13,633 bases of DNA, taken from Bacillota bacterium. GTDB taxonomy: Bacteria > Bacillota > Clostridia > Acetivibrionales > DSM-2933. The position numbers and the translations under genes were made by a program. Positions 7,454 through 13,633 of this stretch are shown in pieces; positions within the stretch are counted from its first letter, which is position 1; the number at the start of each line of letters is the position of its first letter. The notes below the pieces were generated by a model, which made no database searches, was not told the origin of the DNA, and was given only the letters and a program-made list of their open reading frames with translations. Where the stretch lies: positions 1-13,633 of the forward strand of contig JAEZNF010000005.1 of assembly GCA_023441845.1 (NCBI GenBank), in the 5' to 3' direction.

Positions 7454-9112
7454 ATGGACGGCATCCGGGACTTCAATCCGATTAATATTTTAACAAATGA
7501 CATATACAGTGATGTTTTACTTTTGCCTGAAAATAGAAGGGGGTTTAACGTAAATAACGGAATTGTGACGCTTCCTATTTTCTTTTACAGAATAATAGGC
7601 ATTGAGCAGGACAGTGAAAGGGAGTACTACAATGACCTTTTCAATATGGATTTGAAGCTTAAAAGCTTAAATAATATGTATCTTAAGGTTGACTACCGGC
7701 TTGATACCTTTGTGTCGGGCGATGTTGCAGATAAGGTCAACCGGATCTGGAGCGAGATCAAGGCTGACAGTAATTTGAGAGCACCTTATATAACGGCCAA
7801 TTTTTATGGTTCCGGGATACTAAAGGCTACAAACATAGAATTGAAGGATATGCAGGTAAGGAGAGCTTTTGAAGCCTGCCTGGATGCTTTTATGAAGACT
7901 CAGAAGCATGCTAAGAATCCCAGCATTATTAAAAATTTTTGCATTAAAATAATATACTGGTTTGAAAAGTATGCTCTTTCCATGTTTAAAGCTTACCGGA
8001 TTGGGAAAAACAATCCGAAGTTCCTGTTTTATAATGATATAAAACGTGATGAGTTTTATTTTATGATTTTCCTGTCCAAAATAGGGTTTGATATTCTTTA
8101 TTTCAATTCCTTTTCCGATGGGAACCTTGAGGAAATTGATCCTGAGCACAGGTACAGCATAAAACTTGAATTTGACAGGAAGGTCCCTAATAAGCCGTTT
8201 CCTGTTTCAGAAAGTATTGTTACAAAAGAGACTTCAGCTTACCGCGCCGAGAGGAATATTGAGAACGCGGTAAATGCCGATAACGCGGATCTTTTCAGGC
8301 CCAGGCAGTTTGAGAATTATGATGTGAAGTCCATTCCGCTTAAAACAACCTATGAAGAGCTTTTCTTATTGTGGAATAAGGAAGCAAGACATAGAAGTGG
8401 TTTCAGGGTTTATAACAACACCATTTCCATTCCGAATATATTTACAAAGATTAACGGTACACATAAGAATATAGCTACTTACTGGACCGATATAACCAAG
8501 CTTGTAAAAGAGCATGGCGATTTTGTGCATATTATCGGGAGGGTGCCGTTTTCAAGAGCTTCCGCAAAGAACGTGGACTACAGACCCCTTTTTACAAACA
8601 ACGGCTTATATGATAAGGAAAAGGTAAGAAACTGCTCGGATTACAGTCTTTCACACCTTAAGACCTCCATTCAGGAGCTTTTGATTGAGAAAGCCAACGA
8701 GATGATACAGAAAGAGTACTTTAAATTCAGTATTGACCTCAATGTGAAAACACGTATACTTTCTACGCTGTTAAACCTGGATAAGGAACTGATAAAACTT
8801 TTGCAGAGATTTGATTACCCGTTTTTCGTTCCCAAGGTTTTAATCTACCATAATGATGACAGGCATTTTTCCATGGAAGACTATATTACTGTCGCCTTTT
8901 TGAATTCTATTGGCCTGGATATAGCTATTTTTTCGCCTACAGGATACAACAACATTGAAAACGGAATTAAAAGCAATTTGTTCGATGTGCATAATCTGGA
9001 GGATGTGAAGTTTGATCTTAGGCCCTCGAAGGAACTGGCCAAAGAAATGAAAAAAAGGCAGGTTTCCACGCAGTACGGCATAATGGATATATTAAGGGGC
9101 TGGGTTAAATAA
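7454..9112 (+). CDS. YceG-family protein (YceG_bac; Ter stress-system associated), internally duplicated
   Basis: A 552-residue protein with AAGGGAG 6 nt before the ATG, close to the usual 500-550 residues of the B. subtilis YceG type. It consists of two related halves. The first has a LPIFFYRIIG block (40-49) and PKFLFYNDIK (188-197) leading into IGFDILYFNSFSDG. The second has SIPNIFTKING (about 325-335) and PKVLIYHNDD (460-469) leading into IGLDIAIFSPTGYNNIE. YceG proteins are found with TerD/TelA-type tellurite and stress-response genes and have been proposed, from comparative genomics, to work in a biosynthetic module; the reaction is not known to me. There is no signal peptide, so it is probably cytoplasmic. 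It is not the E. coli MltG (also called YceG), which is unrelated. No ter genes are in the window. It runs divergently from the protease fusion carrying the same unit and converges on the RiPP exporter. Confidence 0.7.
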   Translation: MDGIRDFNPINILTNDIYSDVLLLPENRRGFNVNNGIVTLPIFFYRIIGIEQDSEREYYNDLFNMDLKLKSLNNMYLKVDYRLDTFVSGDVADKVNRIWSEIKADSNLRAPYITANFYGSGILKATNIELKDMQVRRAFEACLDAFMKTQKHAKNPSIIKNFCIKIIYWFEKYALSMFKAYRIGKNNPKFLFYNDIKRDEFYFMIFLSKIGFDILYFNSFSDGNLEEIDPEHRYSIKLEFDRKVPNKPFPVSESIVTKETSAYRAERNIENAVNADNADLFRPRQFENYDVKSIPLKTTYEELFLLWNKEARHRSGFRVYNNTISIPNIFTKINGTHKNIATYWTDITKLVKEHGDFVHIIGRVPFSRASAKNVDYRPLFTNNGLYDKEKVRNCSDYSLSHLKTSIQELLIEKANEMIQKEYFKFSIDLNVKTRILSTLLNLDKELIKLLQRFDYPFFVPKVLIYHNDDRHFSMEDYITVAFLNSIGLDIAIFSPTGYNNIENGIKSNLFDVHNLEDVKFDLRPSKELAKEMKKRQVSTQYGIMDILRGWVK

Positions 9113-9136
9113 TAACCTCACTATTCTCCAAGGCAA
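9109..9136. repeat. Direct repeat of the exporter gene's 3' end (copy of 9176-9203)
   Basis: Twenty-four of 28 bases match the segment encoding the last residues of the exporter (9176-9203); the four differences are all transitions. Read in the exporter's frame direction the copy gives ALENSEVII and a stop, against TLENGEVVI and a stop in the gene. It begins within the stop codon of the YceG gene. It looks like a relic of a small duplication or of an earlier end of the exporter gene. No clear terminator lies in the 59 bp between the two converging genes. Confidence 0.5.
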
Positions 9137-9171
9137 ACGCAGTATATGTACGAGTAACCGAAGGTGCTACG

Positions 9172-11259
9172 TTAGATAACAACCTCACCATTCTCCAGGG
9201 TAAGAACCCTGTCACAGCTTGAGATGGTACTTTCGCGGTGACTGATTACTATTATGGTCATTTTCCGGTCAAGAGACCGTATGGCATTTTCCACTATCTT
9301 CTCTGTGTTGGGGTCAAGGTTGCTTGTGGCCTCATCCATTACCAAAATTTCAGGTTTTTTAACAAGAGCACGGGCAAGGGCGATTCTTTGCTTCTGTCCG
9401 CCTGAAAGATTGACTCCGTTTTCTCCCACCGGCGTGTCGTATTTTAACTGGAGGGCTTCAATAAAATCATGTGCCCCGGCTGCCCTGGAGGCTTCGATAA
9501 TATCTTCGTCAGTGGTATTTATATTGTTGAAACGTATATTATCCCTTATTGTACCGCTGAATAAGAAGCTTGACTGAGGTACAAAAGAAATCCTTTCACG
9601 AAGTACCGAAAGTTCAATATCACGGATATCTATGCCTGAAATGCTTATTTGACCGGATTCTACAGGGTATAGTCTTATAAGAAGCCTGGCAAGGGTAGTT
9701 TTGCCCGAACCGCTTTCTCCAACAAAAGCGACTCTTTCACCAGGTTCTATGGATAGGTTTACATTCCTTAAGACAGGCTTTCTTCCGCCGTATCTGAAAG
9801 ATACATTTTTATATTCAATTTTTCCCGATAAATCTGGAACTACTGGTTTTGAGCCGCCCTCAAGCTCCTTTTCAAGTTCAAGTATCTCACCGAGCCTTTT
9901 GGCCGCAACTACTGCAGTCTGAATTTCTGTCTGCAAATTTATCAGATTCTTTACAGGATCAAGGAAATATGCAAGAAGAGCGTTAAATGCCAGAAGCTGG
10001 GCGGCCGAGATCCTACCGGTCATTACCTGGTATGCGCCGACCCATAATATAACAATTGCACCGGCACCGGAAATAAAAGCCGTTGAAGAACCGAGTGCTA
10101 TATCTATATAACTGCCTTTCAATATGCTTTTTATAAGGGTATTAAACCTTTTTGCCGTTTCATTTTCCGCCTTGTCTTCGGCATGGTATACTTTGACGGT
10201 CTCAATGCCTTCAAGGAATTCTACAATGTAGGAAGAAAGCTCGGCGTTATTTTCCATCTGCACTCTGTTTATATGTTTTACAGGATTCTTAAAGAGCATA
10301 ACCAGTACAGCATAAACAAACAGTATTATTACTGAAATTAAAAACAGGACGGGATTTAAAATGTATAAAATTATGCCTCCGGCTATGGCCATGACGGAAT
10401 CAATCATGAGTGTCAGTGTAGCCCCGGATATGGCTTCCCGTATTCTCGATGCATCCATGAATCGTGAAATAATTTCTCCCACTTTTCTTGAACTGAAAAA
10501 CCTCATGGGCAGCTTCAATACGTGCTTGTAATACTCCAGCATCAGAGTACTGTCAATGGATACACTGAGCTTCACAAGAAGAAAGCTTCTTAAAATATTA
10601 AACAGTTGCTGAACAAGAAATATTGCAATAAAAACAACTGCCGTAAAATTAAGCTTCCATATGAGCTTGCTGGAAAAAATATCGTCAAAAATATATTTGA
10701 TGAAAAATGTACCCGATATTCCAAGGGCAGTGTAAATTAATGAAATTGCGAATATTGCCGATAGCTTTTTTTTCTGGGATTTTAAAAGGGATATAAAAAT
10801 GGGGAAGACCCCTGACCCTATTTTTCCCTTCTTAAAATCTTTTCCGGGTTTTATTAAAATAACTTTGCCTGTCCAGATGGATTTAAACTCATCATAAGTA
10901 TAGGATGTTATACCCTTCCTTGGGTCGCCGACTTTTATAATGCCTTTATCAATGCTATATACAACAACATAATGTATGAGTTTATTATCGATGACGACAT
11001 GAGCGATAACAGGCAGTTCCAATTCCGCAAACTGTTCGACTTCAAATATTTCAACGCCTTTTGATTCAAAGCCCAGACTCCTGGCGGCGGTAATCAACCC
11101 GAATGCTGTTGTCCCGCCGGTATCAGTGCCTGCCAATTCTCTTACCTTTGTTATCGATATACTTAAGCCGTAATACTCCGCTATGGTGGAAATGCATGCT
11201 GCCGCGCAGTCCGAAATATCATTTTGAAGTACTACAGGGTATTTTTTTTTGAAAAGCAA
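9172..11259 (-). CDS. C39 peptidase-containing ABC exporter (PCAT), processes and secretes the RiPP
   Basis: A 695-residue inner-membrane transporter that would cut the precursor after Gly-Gly and export the core using ATP. The start is TTG: GGGAGG lies 9 nt upstream and an in-frame TAA stands two codons before it. The N-terminal C39 peptidase domain (about 1-140) has Gln12, catalytic Cys18, His96 in IHYVVVY and Asp112 in VGDP, so it should be active. The transmembrane domain follows (about 155-450), then the ATPase domain with Walker A GESGSGKT (514-521), Q-loop Gln562, LSGGQ (618-622), Walker B ending DE (642-643) and His674. It resembles C. thermocellum PCAT1 along its length. It ends right after GEVVI and lacks the usual 30-odd residues with an SGxHxEL segment; this end is repeated in the DNA just downstream. 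It is the third gene of the operon, 67 bp after the maturase. Confidence 0.93.
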   Translation of the reverse strand: MLFKKKYPVVLQNDISDCAAACISTIAEYYGLSISITKVRELAGTDTGGTTAFGLITAARSLGFESKGVEIFEVEQFAELELPVIAHVVIDNKLIHYVVVYSIDKGIIKVGDPRKGITSYTYDEFKSIWTGKVILIKPGKDFKKGKIGSGVFPIFISLLKSQKKKLSAIFAISLIYTALGISGTFFIKYIFDDIFSSKLIWKLNFTAVVFIAIFLVQQLFNILRSFLLVKLSVSIDSTLMLEYYKHVLKLPMRFFSSRKVGEIISRFMDASRIREAISGATLTLMIDSVMAIAGGIILYILNPVLFLISVIILFVYAVLVMLFKNPVKHINRVQMENNAELSSYIVEFLEGIETVKVYHAEDKAENETAKRFNTLIKSILKGSYIDIALGSSTAFISGAGAIVILWVGAYQVMTGRISAAQLLAFNALLAYFLDPVKNLINLQTEIQTAVVAAKRLGEILELEKELEGGSKPVVPDLSGKIEYKNVSFRYGGRKPVLRNVNLSIEPGERVAFVGESGSGKTTLARLLIRLYPVESGQISISGIDIRDIELSVLRERISFVPQSSFLFSGTIRDNIRFNNINTTDEDIIEASRAAGAHDFIEALQLKYDTPVGENGVNLSGGQKQRIALARALVKKPEILVMDEATSNLDPNTEKIVENAIRSLDRKMTIIVISHRESTISSCDRVLTLENGEVVI

Positions 11260-11326
11260 AACTTAAAACCTCCCGGGGAATTATATCCTGATAAATATAC
11301 AACCTGATGTAAATAAAACGGCTTTT

Positions 11327-12853
11327 CTATCCGGCATTGCACAAAATGTCGTACAAACTGCTGCTCATCCGGACAAACTCAGGTGATTTGCTGCGGCCTA
11401 TCTCAAGGATCTCCAGCGCTTCCTTGTTTCTTCCGTTTTCACAATATACTACAGCGAGGTCATAGTAGGCGTCCATAAAAGTTTCATCACATAGTGAAAT
11501 TGCTTTTTTTAAATAGCCTATTCCTTCTTCCACATTTCCAAGCCTGGCAACAGACAAACCCAAGCCTTTTAAAGCATATGCATCTTCGGGACGCATTGCA
11601 AGTACTTTTTCGTTTACTGTTTTGGCTTCATTGTAGTTCTCAAGCATAAATGAGGTAAAGCCGTATAAACTTAAGAGTTCAATGTTGTCAGAATCTTTTT
11701 CAAGAGCTTTCTCAAGCACTAATCCGGCTAGCTGAAAGCTGCTGTTTTCAATGAACTTCCTTGCTTTTGAAGTCAGAAGATTAAGGTCTTCGATATGCTC
11801 AAACTGGTCCTCGGCTATTTTCATTGAGGCATTGTAGGAACAATACCTGTTTTCGGCATATACCGTTCCTTCTATTGTAAGGCGCGTATTGGCACAACCG
11901 CCCAGACACCGGTTTCCAAAGCTGCATTTCTTACATAAGCCCAAAAGCTTGTCTTTGGTCATATTTCTGTTCCAGCTGAAACTTTCAGGGTTATTCCAGA
12001 TATCAACAATTGGTGTTGTTTTTACATTGCCCTCAATAAAGCTTCTGTCTCTCACTGAAGTGCAGCCCAGTATATCACCGTTATGAAGAATGCCCATACT
12101 GTATTTGCCTGCACCACAGCCCTGCCAGTAATATTCGTCAGTTCCGTTACTTATATTTCTGGACTCTATTTCTTTTTTATTGAAATATCCTATGCAGTCT
12201 GCCAATTGTATGTCAATTCTGCCTTCCCTGTTTGTTTCAAGAGCGAAGTCTATTATTTCATCCAGATGCTTCGGTTCAGCTATCAGCTCTGCATTTTTGG
12301 CCATATTTCCCATTGGAAGACCAATTTGAAGCTGCCATCCTTTGACGCCCTTTTCAATTAGTATTTCCTTCAACTCGCGTAGTTCTTTTATGTTTACATT
12401 ATTTATCGTTGTTATTACCGACAGGTTGACATTACTGCCGCGGAATAGTTCAAAGGCTTTCATGATCCTGTCATAGGAGCCTTCTTTTCTAATGTAGTCG
12501 TGAGTTGACTTTAGACCGTCCAAGCTTATGGCCATGGTATTTACGCCTGCTTTTTCGGCTCTTTCTACTATCTCTTTACTCAAAAGCCAGCCATTGGTTA
12601 TTACATTGGGTATGATTCCGTTATCATTTAGAGCTTTGGCTATAATGTCCCAATCCTTGCGGGTTGTAGGTTCGCCACCGGATAGTGTTATCCACTGGAA
12701 TCCAAGTTTCCCCAAACCTTCGCAAAGCTTTACGGCTTCTTCAGTGCTAAGCTCGCCCGGAAGTGAGTTTTCACAGCTTGAACCGCAGTGCTTGCAGCGC
12801 ATGTTGCACCCCATGGTAATTTCCCAAACAGCAGTCACAGGTTTGTATTCCAT
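11327..12853 (-). CDS. Radical SAM/SPASM peptide maturase with C-terminal TPR domain (splicease candidate)
   Basis: A 508-residue enzyme expected to modify the precursor core by radical chemistry. The ATG has AGGAAG just upstream. The radical SAM domain opens with CNMRCKHC (Cys16, 20, 23), which binds the 4Fe-4S cluster and SAM, followed by SGGEPT (58-63). A SPASM region for auxiliary clusters holds Cys246, 264, 307, 310, 316, 320 and 338. Residues about 360-500 are tetratricopeptide-like repeats, an uncommon addition. There is no N-terminal RRE domain and no separate RRE gene in the window, so leader recognition may use the TPR part. Because the precursor has X-Tyr-Gly sites and no Cys, a PlpX-like splicease role fits best; other Tyr or backbone modifications remain possible. 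The fold is certain and the reaction is inferred. Confidence 0.9.
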   Translation of the reverse strand: MEYKPVTAVWEITMGCNMRCKHCGSSCENSLPGELSTEEAVKLCEGLGKLGFQWITLSGGEPTTRKDWDIIAKALNDNGIIPNVITNGWLLSKEIVERAEKAGVNTMAISLDGLKSTHDYIRKEGSYDRIMKAFELFRGSNVNLSVITTINNVNIKELRELKEILIEKGVKGWQLQIGLPMGNMAKNAELIAEPKHLDEIIDFALETNREGRIDIQLADCIGYFNKKEIESRNISNGTDEYYWQGCGAGKYSMGILHNGDILGCTSVRDRSFIEGNVKTTPIVDIWNNPESFSWNRNMTKDKLLGLCKKCSFGNRCLGGCANTRLTIEGTVYAENRYCSYNASMKIAEDQFEHIEDLNLLTSKARKFIENSSFQLAGLVLEKALEKDSDNIELLSLYGFTSFMLENYNEAKTVNEKVLAMRPEDAYALKGLGLSVARLGNVEEGIGYLKKAISLCDETFMDAYYDLAVVYCENGRNKEALEILEIGRSKSPEFVRMSSSLYDILCNAG

Positions 12854-12942
12854 AAAAATTCTTCCTTTCGTAAACTATATAGTATATTTATAATCATGCC
12901 AACAAATTTAAGGGATTGATATATTAACAATATGAATAGACT

Positions 12943-12960
12943 AATATTGATATCCATATT
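12943..12960. promoter_or_regulatory. Imperfect 18-bp palindrome between precursor and maturase genes
   Basis: AATATTGATATCCATATT, centred on GATATC, equals its reverse complement at 16 of 18 positions. It lies about 90 bp upstream of the maturase start in an AT-rich gap. It may be an operator, but AT-rich palindromes are common by chance. Confidence 0.25.
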
Positions 12961-13007
12961 GAGAGTGTATTTGTTTGCGTCATATTATGCTGATTTTCAG
13001 AGGGAAA

Positions 13008-13027
13008 GGAACGGCAACAGCCGTTCC
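13008..13027 (-). terminator. Weak terminator/attenuator after the precursor gene
   Basis: A perfect 8-bp GC-rich stem (GGAACGGC/GCCGTTCC) with a 4-nt loop, starting 9 nt after the precursor stop. On the minus strand it is followed by TTTCCCTC, a poor T-tract, so part of the transcription probably reads on into the maturase. This is a common way to make more precursor than enzyme; the hairpin may also stabilise the short message's 3' end. Confidence 0.55.
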
Positions 13028-13035
13028 CATGTAAA

Positions 13036-13278
13036 TTACTTCTGGGGTAGTGTGACTATTCCGTAATATGGCTGCACAACCGGTGGTTTTATTCCGTATA
13101 GCGGCTGAACTCCATACTTTGCAATAATAGTACCGGGATTTGGCTTCACGACTATTCCGTAGTATGGTTGCACTATAGTAACACTTGTAAGTGCACTTGC
13201 GGCATTGTCGTAACCACCGACAATTTCCATTAGCTGCTCATCTGAAAGTTCGTTCATTTTTTTAATTTCGTTTGACAT
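13036..13278 (-). CDS. RiPP precursor with double-glycine leader and four X-Tyr-Gly core sites
   Basis: An 80-residue peptide starting at the ATG at 13278, chosen because AAGGGAGG lies just upstream; the in-frame ATG at 13308 has no such site. The leader (1-22) ends LSDEQLMEIVGG, a classic C39 cleavage site after Gly22, leaving a 58-residue core. The core has no Cys and is rich in Tyr, Pro, Val and Gly. It contains three repeats of VQPxYGI type at 36-46, 57-66 and 68-78. X-Tyr-Gly occurs four times: Y39-Y40-G41, K54-Y55-G56, L60-Y61-G62 and Y71-Y72-G73. This motif is the excision site of PlpX-type spliceases. It is the first gene of the operon, before the maturase and exporter. The activity of the product cannot be inferred. 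That it is a substrate for both neighbours is a strong inference from motif and order. Confidence 0.9.
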   Translation of the reverse strand: MSNEIKKMNELSDEQLMEIVGGYDNAASALTSVTIVQPYYGIVVKPNPGTIIAKYGVQPLYGIKPPVVQPYYGIVTLPQK

Positions 13279-13317
13279 GTAATATTCCTCCCTTAACATG
13301 AAAATCATTACAATTTA

Positions 13318-13346
13318 AATATATAATTTTTTCCATAGAATTTCAA
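13318..13346 (-). promoter_or_regulatory. Promoter of the RiPP operon
   Basis: On the minus strand, -35 TTGAAA (13341-13346), 17-bp spacer, -10 TATATT (13318-13323), each five of six to consensus. Transcription would start near 13311, giving a leader of about 33 nt before the precursor ATG at 13278. Confidence 0.6.
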
Positions 13347-13446
13347 TATAATTAATAATTATAAGATACAGTAAAGCGACATAATGTTACAATAATGACA
13401 GGACTAATCTAAACTGATAAATACCGAATCGTCAGGTGTTAAAATC

Positions 13447-13475
13447 TTGCATTTTAAGGTAAAAAGTGATATAAT
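13447..13475 (+). promoter_or_regulatory. Rightward promoter leading out of the window
   Basis: -35 TTGCAT (13447-13452), 17-bp spacer, perfect -10 TATAAT (13470-13475). No gene starts in the 158 bp that follow, so it would serve a gene beyond the right edge or a leader RNA. Apart from the two promoters, 13279-13633 is AT-rich and I see nothing else in it. Confidence 0.45.
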
Positions 13476-13633
13476 CCATTTGGACTTATAATACCTTGCT
13501 AAAAGAAATAAAAATTGCTTTTCTATGTATAATTTGTATTTAGCTAATCAAAAATATATATTGTTATATTACCTGAAGATACATTATTTTTTCAATATTT
13601 GTGTTATGTCTCAGACTTTGTGTGATATAACAT

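Noticed and set aside
7454..9112. A complete Ter (tellurite resistance) gene cluster
   Set aside because: Only YceG-type proteins are present; no terD, terC or telA-like gene was found in the window.
13279..13308. An upstream ATG that would add 10 residues to the RiPP precursor
   Set aside because: The strong AAGGGAGG lies inside that extension, correctly placed for the ATG at 13278.

Overview
The window suggests a low-GC, Gram-positive Clostridium, most likely a cellulolytic relative of Acetivibrio (Clostridium) thermocellus. The reasons are AT-rich intergenic DNA, strong GGAGG-type ribosome binding sites, an SLH-anchored GH16 beta-glucanase built like the C. thermocellum Lic16A enzyme, and a peptidase-ABC exporter that resembles C. 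thermocellum PCAT1. This is inferred from recalled family features; no search was run.

Layout. (1) 1-2365, minus: an SLH-anchored GH16 laminarinase/lichenase whose C-terminus runs off the left edge. (2) 2366-5243: an AT-rich island on the plus strand. It carries a secreted YiiX/YycO-like cysteine hydrolase and a YncE-like beta-propeller lipoprotein, separated by a strong hairpin, and is followed by IS-end or MITE-like remnants. (3) 5244-9112: a divergent pair. The minus gene fuses one YceG-like unit to a trypsin/HtrA-like serine protease. The plus gene is a full-length YceG-family protein (associated with Ter stress-response clusters) that looks like a tandem duplication of the same unit. Between them lie an inverted repeat covering a promoter and a series of RNA hairpins ending in a terminator. 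(4) 9172-13278, minus: a three-gene RiPP operon in the order precursor, radical SAM/SPASM maturase with a TPR tail, and C39 peptidase-ABC exporter.

How the genes work together. The best candidate for an unusual system is the RiPP operon. The 80-residue precursor has a double-glycine leader and a Cys-free core with four X-Tyr-Gly sites, three of them inside repeats of the form VQPxYGI. X-Tyr-Gly is the site recognised by PlpX-type radical SAM spliceases, which excise a tyramine unit and leave an alpha-keto-beta-amino acid. The adjacent rSAM/SPASM enzyme would modify the core; the exporter would then cut after Gly-Gly and secrete it. No RRE (PqqD or PlpY-like) protein is encoded nearby, and the TPR domain may take that role. 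The second candidate is the YceG-unit/serine-protease fusion, which pairs a stress-system protein of unknown chemistry with a protease and faces its full-length paralogue across a shared control region.

No tRNA, rRNA, CRISPR array, complete insertion sequence or replication origin was recognised.
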